64,000 bases of DNA from an uncultured Pseudomonadales bacterium. GTDB taxonomy: Bacteria > Pseudomonadota > Gammaproteobacteria > Pseudomonadales > Azotimanducaceae. This document shows positions 19,782 through 29,368 of the stretch, in pieces; positions within the stretch are counted from its first letter, which is position 1; each line of letters opens with the position of its first letter. Location: the NCBI GenBank assembly GCA_958296195.1, contig OY282455.1, positions 434,001 through 498,000 on the forward strand, read 5' to 3'. The notes under the pieces are model-generated. The model was not told the DNA's origin, made no database searches, and was given only the letters and a program-made list of their open reading frames with translations. Position numbers and translations under genes: made by a program.

Positions 19782-19886
19782 AAGCCTCGAGCCCCCGCAA
19801 ATTCGTTCAGGTTTCAGTCAGCCTAGGAAGTCTATATTATCGACCAATGCAAACCTACGGCGTTTTTCGACATTCACTGTAAGCAA

Positions 19887-22442
19887 ATGGCCAGCCGTTT
19901 CCGCAACCACCGCGACCCCGCAAAGGCAGACATCGCCCCGAGGCGGAAGGGCGCTCCCACCCTATCGGCCGCTAGCCGGCTGTTGCCCTGTTTGCTGCTG
20001 CTTTCCGGCTTGGCCATCGGGCAATCAGTGTCCTTTCCCGACTTCGCTTTCAACCCCAATGCCGAGACGCCGCCAAGGGCGCCGGCAACCTGGCGCCCAA
20101 GGCAGGACTACTCGGTTGTGGGCATTCCTCTGGAAATTCGGACGCTCGCGCTCTCCGCGCCGGAAAGTACACTGCCGACCAAGCGCCGCCGGGGGCCAAC
20201 CGCAATTGGCGTCGGGCGGCTCGTTCCCTCTGCGCACCAAGGCGACCTAAAGGAAAAACTGGTGTGGTCCAACATCGACGGCGGCGCCATCGCCGCCGCC
20301 TTGCAAGTCGCCTCGCCCGGCGCAAAGGCGTTGCGCATCGCCCTCAGCGCCAACTTGCCGGAGGGCGGCGAGATTCGATTCTTCAGCCCGGCGGATTCAA
20401 GCCAGAGGTTCCGGCCACGCCACGCCAAGGAATTCGCCACCGGGAAAGGCGGCCCGACTGCTTCCGTCGCAGCGCCGCCAACGCTGCTATGGTCCCCCAC
20501 CGTGACTGGGGAGGCCATCGGCGTGGAGGTCACCCTGCCGGCGCAAGCGGACCTGCAGTCGTTCGCCTTGGAAGTGCGGCGCATCTCCCATCTCCAGCGT
20601 ATGCCGGTTCAGCCGGCTCCGTTGGCCTCGCCGCAACCTGCGGACACGCACAACACCTGCACTGCCGTGGATGTCTCCTGCGCCGCCGCGCCGAGTTGCG
20701 CCGCCCTGTCCACCGTGCGCATCCTGTTCACCGAAGCCGACGGCAACAGCTACGTCTGCACGGCCACCCTCATCAACGACTCGCGGGAAACGGCAGCCAA
20801 GCTGCGGTCAACCCACCTGCTGACGGCCCATCACTGCATTTCCTCCCAAGCCGCGGCCAAAACAGTGGAAACCTGGTGGAATTACCAAACGGCCAGCTGC
20901 GGCAGTTCCCAGCGCAGCGACCGCTTCTTCTCCCTAGGCGAAGGCGCGGACCTTGTCGTCACCCACGCTAGGACCGACCACAGCCTGCTGCGGCTGCGGG
21001 CGCCGGTGCCCCAGGCGCCAATTTGCTGGAAAGGATGGTCCAGCAGCAGTGCGCAAGTCGGCGAAAACGTCTATTCCGTACACCATCCGCGGGGAGAGTT
21101 GAAGGAATGGGCGGCGGGGCAAATTACCGACCACGGGGTGACGGTGCTGGTTGACAACGAAGACCAGGAAGTGGAGTCGTTCGTTGTCGATTTTCATACC
21201 GGCACCTTGGTCGGCGGCAGCAGCGGCGCCGCACTGTCCACCGAAGACAACAACCATCTCATCGGCGTGCTGTCCGGCGGCCCGGAGGACGATTGCTCAG
21301 TCAACCACTACGGTCGGTTTGACCGCTTCATAGCCGTTGCCGGGCGCTGGCTGGGCGCTGAAACAGTGGATGCCGTAGGCACTCTGGACGACTACGGCAA
21401 TGACATAGCAAGCGCCACCGGAGTGCTGCTCAGCTCCACCACCAAGGGCGACCTGGAAACCCCGGACGACATCGACTTTTTCCGCGTTTCCATCCCGGAG
21501 GACGGAAGGCTCTTCGTGCGCACGGAAGGTTCAACGGACACTCTGGGCACCCTCTTCTCGGCAAGCGGCGTCGTCATTTCCAGTGACGATGACGACGGCA
21601 GCAGCGGCAACTTCCGCATCGTAGTCAACCTCAGGGCGGGAACCTACTACATCAGCGTCGCCAGCTACACCAGAAGCCACACGGGTTCCTACACCCTGTT
21701 TGTGGACTTTCAGAGGGAGGTTCGAACAGTTCATTCGATTCCGTTGCTCCCGGCCGCCTCCAACAGCAGCCAACAAGGGTTTGTGCGCATCGTAAACCGC
21801 TCCCGAACGGACGGAACCGTGCAGCTCACCGCCATCGACGATGCCGGCACGGCCCAGGACCCCATCATGTTGGCCATTCCCAGCCGGCGGACCCTCCACT
21901 TCAATTCCGAGGACTTGGAGCAGGGCAATCCCCAAAGGGGTCTAAGCGCCGGCGTCGGCGTCGGCGACGGGGACTGGCGCTTGGAGCTAGTCAGTTCCCT
22001 GGACCTCCGACCCCAAGCCTACGCCCGCAACGAAGACGGCGTCATCACCAGCCTGCACGGCCTAGCCGGCGGCAAGGCGGATGCGCACTATGTGAGTTTC
22101 TTCAACGGCGCCAACAACACCCATTTGCGCAGCCTGTTGCGGCTCATCAACCCCAACGACCGCAGCGTGGAGGTCACCATCGAAGGGCGGGACGACCAAG
22201 GCCAACCGGCGCCCAAGGGGCGCGTCAGCCTGCGGTTGGCGCCAAGGGCGGCAATGCGGATTACGGCGCAGCAACTGGAGATGGGAGACGAAGCCTTCAA
22301 CGGGCGCCTCGGCGACGGCGACGGCAAATGGCAGCTGTTCATTGAAGCCGGCGCGGAGATTCAGGCGATGAGCCTAATAGAGACCGGGGCTGGACGTTTG
22401 AGCAACGTTTCAACAACCGGCGACCTTGAAGCGAGCAACTAG
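19887..22442 (+). CDS. Secreted trypsin-like serine protease with PPC-type domain and C-terminal repeats
   Basis: An 851-residue protein with a long N-terminal signal segment (hydrophobic LLPCLLLLSGLAIG at ~32-45 after a basic stretch). A chymotrypsin-fold protease spans ~255-485: catalytic His316 in LLTAHHC, Asp364 in RTDHSLLRL and Ser446 in VGGSSGAAL, with several cysteines for disulfides, resembling lysyl-endopeptidase-like S1 enzymes. A PPC-type beta-sandwich (DDIDFFRVSIPEDGRL, AGTYYISVASY) lies at ~490-605. Two ~115-residue C-terminal repeats follow (GFVRIVNRS / SLLRLINPN, then HFNSEDLEQGN / RITAQQLEMGD and GVGDGDWRLEL / GDGDGKWQLFI). Substrate unknown. It sits between ssb and uvrA. Confidence 0.9.
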   Translation: MASRFRNHRDPAKADIAPRRKGAPTLSAASRLLPCLLLLSGLAIGQSVSFPDFAFNPNAETPPRAPATWRPRQDYSVVGIPLEIRTLALSAPESTLPTKRRRGPTAIGVGRLVPSAHQGDLKEKLVWSNIDGGAIAAALQVASPGAKALRIALSANLPEGGEIRFFSPADSSQRFRPRHAKEFATGKGGPTASVAAPPTLLWSPTVTGEAIGVEVTLPAQADLQSFALEVRRISHLQRMPVQPAPLASPQPADTHNTCTAVDVSCAAAPSCAALSTVRILFTEADGNSYVCTATLINDSRETAAKLRSTHLLTAHHCISSQAAAKTVETWWNYQTASCGSSQRSDRFFSLGEGADLVVTHARTDHSLLRLRAPVPQAPICWKGWSSSSAQVGENVYSVHHPRGELKEWAAGQITDHGVTVLVDNEDQEVESFVVDFHTGTLVGGSSGAALSTEDNNHLIGVLSGGPEDDCSVNHYGRFDRFIAVAGRWLGAETVDAVGTLDDYGNDIASATGVLLSSTTKGDLETPDDIDFFRVSIPEDGRLFVRTEGSTDTLGTLFSASGVVISSDDDDGSSGNFRIVVNLRAGTYYISVASYTRSHTGSYTLFVDFQREVRTVHSIPLLPAASNSSQQGFVRIVNRSRTDGTVQLTAIDDAGTAQDPIMLAIPSRRTLHFNSEDLEQGNPQRGLSAGVGVGDGDWRLELVSSLDLRPQAYARNEDGVITSLHGLAGGKADAHYVSFFNGANNTHLRSLLRLINPNDRSVEVTIEGRDDQGQPAPKGRVSLRLAPRAAMRITAQQLEMGDEAFNGRLGDGDGKWQLFIEAGAEIQAMSLIETGAGRLSNVSTTGDLEASN

Positions 22443-22661
22443 CCCAAGACGAATGTTGCCGCAACAGGGCGCGGCGCATCGTCGCGCTGTGCAGCTTGCG
22501 AGCCACAGCGTCCATGCCTCTCAGATCGGCGGTCATTGGGTTGTGGAGCCCACCGCCGCCTCGCTGCCGCGCGAACTCGGGCGCAATCCCGCACTTTTGG
22601 CACCGTGCGGCTTCAAGGCCCTGCCGCGCAAGTCCCCCGCCTCGTTCAAGGATGTGCGGGA

Positions 22662-22689
22662 TTGCTTGTCCGTTCGCATGCGCTACAAT
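22662..22689 (+). promoter_or_regulatory. Candidate sigma70 promoter for the poly-C small ORF
   Basis: TTGCTT and TACAAT are separated by 16 bases, both near consensus, 66 bases before the first ATG of the small ORF. Transcription would start near 22696. It is supported only by its position ahead of an ORF and hairpin. Confidence 0.45.
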
Positions 22690-22754
22690 GTTCCGGGTGG
22701 AGATTGCCGGCAGGCATCCTGCCCGACGAAGGGTCGGCGGGAGCAACTGAGGAG

Positions 22755-22942
22755 ATGAAAACGGAGATGGCCAAGATTTACCCCCCCCCCCCCCTGTAGC
22801 CGATGTGCGCACGGCCTCGCCGGCCGCTACGCCGAAGAAACCCTGGGCCAAGCCGACCATCCGGACAGTGGACGGCGAAGTCGGGAGTGGCAGCCGTACT
22901 CAATTTAAGGAAAACGCCACCTACAGGCCACCATCGTCCTGA
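22755..22942 (+). CDS. Small ORF interrupted by a 14-C tract; possible peptide precursor
   Basis: Not a recognised family. From the ATG at 22755 (purine-rich CTGAGGAG just upstream) the frame reads MKTEMAKIYPPPPL and stops at 22797 because the tract has 14 Cs. With one C more, or two fewer, it would continue to the TGA at 22940-22942. The continued frame contains KKPWAKPTIRTVDGEV and ends ENATYRPPSS, about 62 residues in all. The same downstream frame could also start at a GTG at 22805 (45 residues) without an obvious ribosome-binding site. The W-x-K-P-x-I pattern resembles leader motifs of some RRE-recognised modified peptides such as PqqA; this is only a resemblance and no modification enzyme is nearby. 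A promoter-like element and a hairpin flank it. Confidence 0.45.
22781..22794 (+). repeat. Homopolymer tract of 14 cytosines
   Basis: An uninterrupted C14 run inside the small ORF. Runs this long are prone to polymerase slippage and are typical of phase-variable contingency loci, but also of sequencing or assembly errors. It is the longest homopolymer noticed in the window. Confidence 0.9.
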
Positions 22943-22955
22943 TGCCGATCCGACC

Positions 22956-22985
22956 GTTCGGGAGCCAGCGCGCCGGCTCCCGAAC
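22956..22985 (+). terminator. Perfect 11-bp inverted repeat after the small ORF
   Basis: GTTCGGGAGCC and GGCTCCCGAAC form a perfect stem with an eight-base loop, 13 bases after the TGA of the continued small ORF. There is no T-run after it, so it may be a weak terminator, an RNA-stabilising hairpin or a palindromic repeat. Confidence 0.5.
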
Positions 22986-23209
22986 TGCGCTTTCCCATCG
23001 CATCGATGAAGTCCCCGTCCACCTCCAGCGTCCGCCTCGACGCCTCGCGGCGTTCAACCGCGTGTTCCGGGAGCATCGGAGCGCACCCGGCGGGAAACCC
23101 AGAAAAGCCCGGAGCGCAAGTCTCTCAAACAAATATCTAGGTTGCCCCTAGCGGTCGCAGCCGCTAACTTAAGCGGTTTGATTTCGGCTGCTGCAAGGGG
23201 CGCTTGGCC

Positions 23210-26095
23210 TTGGACACCATTTCCGTGCGCGGGGCGCGGACCCATAACCTCGACAACATTGATCTGGAACTGCCCCGCGATCAATTGATCGTCATTACCG
23301 GTCTGTCCGGTTCCGGCAAGTCCTCGCTGGCCTTCGACACCCTCTACGCCGAAGGTCAACGCCGCTATGTGGAGTCCCTGTCCGCCTACGCTCGGCAGTT
23401 CCTCTCCACCATGGAGAAGCCGGACGTGGACCACATCGAGGGCTTGTCGCCGGCCATCTCCATTGAGCAGAAGTCAACGTCGCACAACCCGCGCTCGACG
23501 GTCGGCACCATCACCGAAATCCACGACTACCTGCGGCTGCTGTACGCCCGCGTCGGCGAACCCCGCTGCCCGCACCACCGCGAGCCCTTGGACGCCCAAA
23601 CCGTCAGCCAAATGGTGGATCAAGTCATGGCGCTGCCGGAGGGGACGCGGATCATGATCCTCGCCCCGGTGATCGTGGACCGCAAGGGCGAGCATCTGCA
23701 TGTCTTCAAGGAGCTGATGGCGGCCGGGTTCATCCGCGCCCGCATCGACGGCTTGGTGGTGGATCTGGACCATCCGCCGAAGCTGGACAAGAAAAGAAAG
23801 CACAGCGTGGAGGCGGTGGTTGATCGTCTGCGGGTGCAGCAAGGGGCGCAGCAGCGTTTGGCCGAATCCCTTGAAACCGCCTTGGGGCTTTCGGACGGCA
23901 TCGCCTGGGTGGAGGGGATGGGCGCAGGGGACGGTCCCAACCTGGTGTTCTCCGCCCGCTTCGCCTGCCCGGTTTGCGGCTACAGCATCAGCGAGCTGGA
24001 GCCGCGCATGTTCTCCTTCAACAACCCCGCCGGCGCCTGCCCGGCCTGCGACGGCCTGGGCGTGAAGCAGTTCTTCGACCCTGAGCTCATCGTTCACGAC
24101 CCCAACCTGACCCTGGCCGAAGGGGCGATACGGGGTTGGGACCGACGCAACGTCTATTACTTCCACATGCTGAAGTCCCTGGCCAAGCACTACGGCTTTG
24201 ATGCGGAGTCGCCGTACGGCAAGCTAAAGAAACAGCACCGCGATTCCATCCTCTACGGCAGCGGCCAAGAGCCCATTGACTTCAGCTACCGCAATGACCG
24301 CGGCGACCTGATTAAGCGACGCTACCGCTTTGAAGGGGTGATACCCAACATGGAGCGCCGCTACCAGGAAACGGAATCCAACATGGTGCGGGAGAACCTG
24401 CAAAGATACCTGCGCACCCGCGCCTGCCCGGAATGCGGCGGCGCCCGCCTGCGCGAAGCCTCCCGCAACGTCTTTGTCGGCAACGCAACCTTGGCCGAGG
24501 TCTCCAGCGGCGCCGTTGAAGACACGTTGAAGTACTTCATCAAGCTCAAGCTGACTGGTCGGCGCGGCGCCATCGCCGCGAAAATTCTCAAGGAAATTCA
24601 AGCGCGGCTGCAATTTCTAGTGGACGTTGGCCTGAACTACCTAACCTTGGACCGCAGCGCGGACACCCTGTCCGGCGGCGAAGCGCAACGGATTCGGCTC
24701 GCCAGCCAAATCGGCGCCGGCCTTGTGGGCGTGATGTACATTCTTGACGAGCCATCGATCGGTTTGCACCAACGGGACAACGCCCGCCTGCTGCGCACCC
24801 TGAACCATCTGAAGGAGTTGGGCAACACGGTGCTGGTTGTCGAACACGACGAAGAAGCCATCCGCAGCGCCGACCACATCGTTGACATCGGCCCCGGCGC
24901 CGGAGTGCATGGCGGCAAGATCGTCGCCAGCGGCGGCTTGGAGCGCATCCTGCGGGAAAAGCAATCCATAACCGGCCAATACCTGTCTGGCAAAAAGTCC
25001 ATCAAGGTGCCGAAGCAGCGCACGAAGTACGACAAGCAGGCGGTCGTCCGGCTATGCGGCGCCTCCGGCAACAACCTGCGCGATCTGACTGTCGATATTC
25101 CGTGCGGGCTGATGACCTGCGTGACCGGCGTTTCCGGCTCCGGCAAGTCAACGCTCATCAACCACACGCTCTATCCGGTTGCCGCCACCCGGCTGAACGG
25201 CGCCGGCACCTTGACCCCGGCGCGGCACCAAGGCATCGAGGGTTTGGAGCACTTGGACAAGGTGGTTGACATCGACCAAAGCCCCATAGGCCGCACTCCC
25301 CGCTCCAACCCCGCCACCTACACCGGCCTGTTCACGCCCATCCGAGAGCTGTTTGCGCAAACTCAGGAGGCCCGCGCCCGCGGCTACAAGCCGGGTCGCT
25401 TCAGCTTCAACGTCAAGGGTGGGCGCTGCGAAGCCTGCCAGGGCGATGGGGTGCTCAAGGTGGAAATGCACTTCCTGCCCGACATCTACGTCTCCTGCGA
25501 TCAGTGCAAGGGCAAGCGCTACAACCGGGAGACGCTGGACGTTCGCTACAAGGGCAAGAACATCCACGAAGTGCTGGACATGACCGTGGAGGAGGCGCGG
25601 GCGTTCTTCGACGCACTGCCCATGCTGGCCCGCAAGCTGCAAACATTGGTCGATGTCGGCCTGTCCTACATCAAGCTGGGGCAAAGCGCCACCACCCTTT
25701 CGGGCGGCGAGGCGCAGCGGGTGAAGCTGTCCCGGGAACTGTCCAAGCGCGACACCGGCAAGACGCTGTACATTCTCGACGAGCCCACCACCGGGCTGCA
25801 CTTCCACGACATCGCCCAGCTGCTGGAGGTGCTGCATCGGCTGCGCGACCACGGCAATACGGTGGTCGTCATCGAACACAACTTGGACGTCATCAAAACC
25901 GCCGACTGGATCATTGACCTAGGGCCGGAAGGCGGCGCCGGTGGCGGCCGCATCGTCGCCGTCGGCACCCCGGAGCAACTGGCCGCCAAGGTGCGCTCCC
26001 ATACGGGGCGTTACCTCAAGCCGGCCTTGGGCCCAAAGGACAAGTCAGGCCAGGGGCGGCCGGCGAGGTTGGCACCGGCCGGCGCTGATTCTTAG
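23210..26095 (+). CDS. uvrA: Excinuclease ABC subunit A
   Basis: DNA-damage recognition ATPase of nucleotide excision repair, acting as a dimer with UvrB. The TTG at 23210 is chosen because AAGGGG lies nine bases upstream and [14 protein letters not shown] matches the family start; another TTG two codons earlier is possible. The 961-residue protein has two ABC modules: Walker [10 protein letters not shown] and GVSGSGKST, and signatures [12 protein letters not shown] and [12 protein letters not shown]. Zinc-finger cysteines appear in CPVC...CPAC and CEAC...CDQC. No LexA box was recognised upstream. Its stop overlaps the convergent rplQ stop. Confidence 0.98.
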   Translation: MDTISVRGARTHNLDNIDLELPRDQLIVITGLSGSGKSSLAFDTLYAEGQRRYVESLSAYARQFLSTMEKPDVDHIEGLSPAISIEQKSTSHNPRSTVGTITEIHDYLRLLYARVGEPRCPHHREPLDAQTVSQMVDQVMALPEGTRIMILAPVIVDRKGEHLHVFKELMAAGFIRARIDGLVVDLDHPPKLDKKRKHSVEAVVDRLRVQQGAQQRLAESLETALGLSDGIAWVEGMGAGDGPNLVFSARFACPVCGYSISELEPRMFSFNNPAGACPACDGLGVKQFFDPELIVHDPNLTLAEGAIRGWDRRNVYYFHMLKSLAKHYGFDAESPYGKLKKQHRDSILYGSGQEPIDFSYRNDRGDLIKRRYRFEGVIPNMERRYQETESNMVRENLQRYLRTRACPECGGARLREASRNVFVGNATLAEVSSGAVEDTLKYFIKLKLTGRRGAIAAKILKEIQARLQFLVDVGLNYLTLDRSADTLSGGEAQRIRLASQIGAGLVGVMYILDEPSIGLHQRDNARLLRTLNHLKELGNTVLVVEHDEEAIRSADHIVDIGPGAGVHGGKIVASGGLERILREKQSITGQYLSGKKSIKVPKQRTKYDKQAVVRLCGASGNNLRDLTVDIPCGLMTCVTGVSGSGKSTLINHTLYPVAATRLNGAGTLTPARHQGIEGLEHLDKVVDIDQSPIGRTPRSNPATYTGLFTPIRELFAQTQEARARGYKPGRFSFNVKGGRCEACQGDGVLKVEMHFLPDIYVSCDQCKGKRYNRETLDVRYKGKNIHEVLDMTVEEARAFFDALPMLARKLQTLVDVGLSYIKLGQSATTLSGGEAQRVKLSRELSKRDTGKTLYILDEPTTGLHFHDIAQLLEVLHRLRDHGNTVVVIEHNLDVIKTADWIIDLGPEGGAGGGRIVAVGTPEQLAAKVRSHTGRYLKPALGPKDKSGQGRPARLAPAGADS

Positions 26096-26604
26096 TTGCC
26101 TCTGGCTTTTTGAGCAGCGGACTCCGTAGCGGCCGCCGGCTCGGTGGCAGCGATTGACTGCACATCTGCGGGTGGCGCTTCCTGTGGTGCCGTTTCGGCA
26201 CTTGCCGGCGGGACGTCTTCGGCGGCAACATCGTCCAAGGCGTCTGTTGAACGGCCAACCAATTCGATGTAGGCCATGGGGGCGGCGTCCCCAGAGCGTT
26301 GGCCGCACTTGAGGATGCGGGTGTAGCCGCCGGGGCGCTCGCCATAGCGGGGGCCGAGCTCGACGAACAGCTTGGCCACCGCACCGCTGCTGCGGATGCG
26401 GGCGAAGGCTAGGCGGCGGTTGGCTACGCTGTCCCGCTTCGCCAGCGTAATCAGCGGCTCAACCACTCGGCGCAGCTCCTTGGCCTTGGCGATGGTGGTC
26501 TTAATCGACTCGTGCTGAATCAGCGACACCGCCATGTTGCGGAACATCGCCCGCCGATGGGAACTGGTGCGATTCAGGTGCCGCCCGCTTTTTCGGTGAC
26601 GCAT
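26092..26604 (-). CDS. rplQ: 50S ribosomal protein L17
   Basis: Large-subunit protein near the peptide exit tunnel and last gene of the alpha operon. The N-terminal ~125 residues are canonical ([35 protein letters not shown]). A further ~45 residues form a low-complexity Ala/Pro/Glu tail, making it 170 residues against about 127 in E. coli. Its TAA overlaps the TAG of uvrA on the other strand, leaving no room for a dedicated terminator. Confidence 0.97.
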   Translation of the reverse strand: MRHRKSGRHLNRTSSHRRAMFRNMAVSLIQHESIKTTIAKAKELRRVVEPLITLAKRDSVANRRLAFARIRSSGAVAKLFVELGPRYGERPGGYTRILKCGQRSGDAAPMAYIELVGRSTDALDDVAAEDVPPASAETAPQEAPPADVQSIAATEPAAATESAAQKARGN

Positions 26605-26634
26605 AGCTGCCTCCCTAGTTTGCCGTGCGGACCC

Positions 26635-27642
26635 TTAGGCCACTTTGTCTTCAGCGCGGGCCAAGCTCCGAGGCGGCCAATTTTCAAGGCTCATGCCCAA
26701 GCTCAGGTTCCGCGACTGGAGAACATCCTTGATCTCGGTCAAGGACTTCTTGCCCAGATTCGGAGTCTTCAGCAAATCCACTTCCGTGCGCAGCACCAAG
26801 TCACCGATGTAGTTGATGCTCTCCGCCTTGAGGCAGTTGGCCGAGCGCACGGTGAGTTCGAGGTCGTCAACGGGCCGCAGCAAAATCGGATCTATGGGTC
26901 TTTCCGGCGGCTCCACCAAGGGCTTTCTATCGCGGTTGCTGGCGAACACCGCTTGTTCAAACAGAATTCTTTCCGCCTCTTTAAGGCATTCCTCCGGCGC
27001 AATGGTGCCGTTCGTCTCCAAGTCCAGAACCAGCTTGTCGAGGTCGGTGCGCTGCTCCACCCGAGCACTCTCCACGCTGTACGCCACCCGGCGCACCGGG
27101 CTGTAGGAGGCGTCCAAGCGCAGCACCCCTATGGGCTTGGAGTCCTCCTCTTCCTCCAAATGCAGATTGTCCGCCGGCACATAGCCGCGCCCTCGGGTCA
27201 CCCTGGCCTCCAAGCGTATGGCGCCTTTGCGGTTCAGGGTGCAGATGACATGGTCCCAGTTGACGATCTCCACATCCTGAGTCAGGGTGAAGTCCGCGGC
27301 GCGAACCACCGTCTCATCACCTTCGCCGGAGCGGGAAAGCGTAATGGTGGCTTCTTCAACATCATGCATCACAACGGCGATGCCCTTGAGGTTCAAAAGT
27401 ATGTTGATGACGTCCTCGCGCACGCCCTCGAGGCTTTCGTACTCATGCTGCACGTTGTGGATCGTGACTTCCGTGATGGCGGCGCCGCGAATGGAGGAAA
27501 GCAGGATGCGGCGATAGGTGTTGCCGATGGTGTGGCCAAACCCCCGCTCGTATGGCTCAATGCTGATCTTGGCCCGGGTGGGGCTGATCTGCTGAATGTC
27601 CATCTTTTTGGCGGTCGGCGTATCGAGTAACGACTGTGCCAT
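26635..27642 (-). CDS. rpoA: RNA polymerase alpha subunit
   Basis: Scaffold for polymerase assembly and target of UP elements and activators. The 335-residue protein has the N-terminal dimerisation domain ([31 protein letters not shown]) and a C-terminal DNA-binding domain ([19 protein letters not shown] and [10 protein letters not shown]). GGAGAAG precedes the ATG. It lies between rpsD and rplQ, the standard alpha-operon position. Confidence 0.98.
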   Translation of the reverse strand: MAQSLLDTPTAKKMDIQQISPTRAKISIEPYERGFGHTIGNTYRRILLSSIRGAAITEVTIHNVQHEYESLEGVREDVINILLNLKGIAVVMHDVEEATITLSRSGEGDETVVRAADFTLTQDVEIVNWDHVICTLNRKGAIRLEARVTRGRGYVPADNLHLEEEEDSKPIGVLRLDASYSPVRRVAYSVESARVEQRTDLDKLVLDLETNGTIAPEECLKEAERILFEQAVFASNRDRKPLVEPPERPIDPILLRPVDDLELTVRSANCLKAESINYIGDLVLRTEVDLLKTPNLGKKSLTEIKDVLQSRNLSLGMSLENWPPRSLARAEDKVA

Positions 27643-27704
27643 GATTTCTTCTCCGGTCTTAAGATGACGGGGTGGTTCGATAAATCCTAGGCAGCGTTGT
27701 TTCG

Positions 27705-28337
27705 CTACTTGGAGTACAGCTCCACAATGAGGTTCTCATTGATCTCTTTAGGCAGTTCGCCGCGATCGGGCGGGCGGCGATAGGTGCCCTCAATTCGGCC
27801 CGCATCCAAGTCCACATCCGTGTCCACCCAATCTATCGGCGCCCGTTGCGCCGCCATTTGCAGCGCGGACTGAATGCGCAGTTGCTTGCTGGCTTTGTTG
27901 CCAATGCCAATGACATCCCCGGTGCTGACTTGGTAGGAGGGGATGTTCACCGCCTTGCCGTTGACGGTGATGGACTTGTGGGAAACCAGTTGCCGAGCTT
28001 CGGCCCGGGTGGCGCCAAAACCCATGCGGTAAACTACGTTGTCCAGCCGCCCTTCAAGCAGACGCAGCAAATTCTCGCCGGTGGCGCCTTTCTGCCGGTC
28101 CGCCTTCTTGTAGTAGTTGCGGAACTGCCTCTCCAGCACTCCGTAGAGCCGCCGCACCTTCTGTTTTTCGCGCAACTGAACGGCGTAGTCCGAAGGCCGG
28201 CCGCGCCGCACGCCATGCTCACCGGGCGGTTGATCGACCTTGCACTTGGAGTCGATCGGGCGGACGCCGCTCTTGTGGTAGAGATCGGTTCCTTCCCTAC
28301 GGGACAGCTTGAGTTTAGGTCCTGTGTATCGAGCCAT
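27705..28337 (-). CDS. rpsD: 30S ribosomal protein S4
   Basis: Primary 16S rRNA-binding protein and, in E. coli, translational repressor of the alpha operon. 210 residues with the S4 RNA-binding fold ([36 protein letters not shown]). No zinc-binding cysteine set is present at the N-terminus, so it is the C-minus type. Sits between rpsK and rpoA. Confidence 0.97.
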   Translation of the reverse strand: MARYTGPKLKLSRREGTDLYHKSGVRPIDSKCKVDQPPGEHGVRRGRPSDYAVQLREKQKVRRLYGVLERQFRNYYKKADRQKGATGENLLRLLEGRLDNVVYRMGFGATRAEARQLVSHKSITVNGKAVNIPSYQVSTGDVIGIGNKASKQLRIQSALQMAAQRAPIDWVDTDVDLDAGRIEGTYRRPPDRGELPKEINENLIVELYSK

Positions 28338-28381
28338 GCATGGATCTCCGAATTCCCGTTTCCGTCAGTGCGCCCCAGCCG

Positions 28382-28756
28382 CTAACCGCGCCGCCGCTTG
28401 GGCGGCCGGCAGCCGTTGTGCGGAATGGGGGTGACGTCCGCAATGCTGTTGATGCGCAGGCCGGCCGCGTTGAGCGCCCGCACCGCGGATTCACGCCCCG
28501 GCCCCGGTCCCTTGACCAGCACGTCCACGCTCTTCACGCCCATGTCAACGGCCGTGTTGCACACCCGCTCCGCCGCCACCTGCGCCGCAAAGGGCGTACT
28601 CTTGCGCGAACCGCGGAAGCCGGAGCCACCGGCGGTGGCCCAGCACAGCGCGTTGCCCTGGCGGTCCGCTATGGTGATGATGGTGTTGTTGAAGGATGCG
28701 TGGATGTGCGCCACGCCATCCGTAACGATTCGCTTTGCCTTTTTGCGCTCCGCCAT
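28382..28756 (-). CDS. rpsK: 30S ribosomal protein S11
   Basis: Platform protein of the small subunit contacting mRNA near the E site. The start at 28756 ([11 protein letters not shown]) has GGGAG five bases upstream; a start four codons earlier is unlikely. The core [20 protein letters not shown] and [15 protein letters not shown] is fully conserved, and the protein is 124 residues. Confidence 0.97.
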   Translation of the reverse strand: MAERKKAKRIVTDGVAHIHASFNNTIITIADRQGNALCWATAGGSGFRGSRKSTPFAAQVAAERVCNTAVDMGVKSVDVLVKGPGPGRESAVRALNAAGLRINSIADVTPIPHNGCRPPKRRRG

Positions 28757-28785
28757 GATTGCTCCCACCTGCTGCCTTTCGCCAA

Positions 28786-29142
28786 CTACTTGCGGATGGG
28801 CCGGCGAGGCCCTTTCCGAGTGCGCGCATTGGTCCTGGTGCGCTGACCGTGTACCGGCAACCCGCGCCGATGACGCAGCCCCCGATAACAGCCCAGATCC
28901 ATGAGGCGCTTGATGTTCATGTTCAACTCCCGCCGCAAGTCGCCCTCCACAGGCAACTTGGCCACTTCTTTGCGCAGGGCGTCCTGATCCGCCTCCGAAA
29001 GGTTCTGAACCTTGGCCATGGGGTCCACGCCGGCGGCCTTGCAGAGACGCGCCGCGGCGGACCGGCCCACACCGAAGATGTAGGTCAAGGAAACGCCGGC
29101 CTGCTTGTTGTCCGGAATGTTGACGCCAGCTATGCGGGCCAT
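28786..29142 (-). CDS. rpsM: 30S ribosomal protein S13
   Basis: Head protein of the small subunit that contacts the P-site tRNA and bridges to L5. It is 118 residues, beginning [14 protein letters not shown] and ending with the basic tail [19 protein letters not shown] typical of S13. It follows rpmJ, as at the start of the alpha operon. Confidence 0.97.
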   Translation of the reverse strand: MARIAGVNIPDNKQAGVSLTYIFGVGRSAAARLCKAAGVDPMAKVQNLSEADQDALRKEVAKLPVEGDLRRELNMNIKRLMDLGCYRGLRHRRGLPVHGQRTRTNARTRKGPRRPIRK

Positions 29143-29209
29143 GATTCTGCGTCCATGTTCTTGGGTTTCTCCTTATCCAAAGAAAGAGCGGCTTGGCGCA
29201 TCATGCGCC

Positions 29210-29326
29210 CTAGCCTTGACGCTGCTTGTGCCGCGGCTCGGCGCTGCAAATGACGCGCACCACGCCGTTGCGCCGCACGATCTTGCAGTTGCGGCAGATC
29301 TTCTTGACCGATGCTCGAACCTTCAT
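29210..29326 (-). CDS. rpmJ: 50S ribosomal protein L36
   Basis: A 38-residue zinc-ribbon ribosomal protein. The ATG at 29326 gives [20 protein letters not shown], then [14 protein letters not shown] and a TAG stop. The Cys-x2-Cys...Cys...His ligands are intact, so this is the zinc-binding form. It lies between secY and rpsM, the conserved position at the spc/alpha junction. Confidence 0.96.
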   Translation of the reverse strand: MKVRASVKKICRNCKIVRRNGVVRVICSAEPRHKQRQG

Positions 29327-29368
29327 TTTGTCTCTCCTGCTTGCTTGCCAACCCGCCAAGCCTGCCGG

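Noticed and set aside
22339-22860. 173-codon minus-strand frame across the end of the serine protease and the small ORF
   Set aside because: No family resemblance or start signal; most of it overlaps the protease end and the C14 tract.
22956-22985. Hairpin as a REP or mobile repeat
   Set aside because: No second copy was seen in the window, so a family of repeats cannot be supported.
19782-23209. LexA/SOS box expected near ssb or uvrA
   Set aside because: No CTGT-N8-ACAG-type palindrome was recognised in either upstream region.
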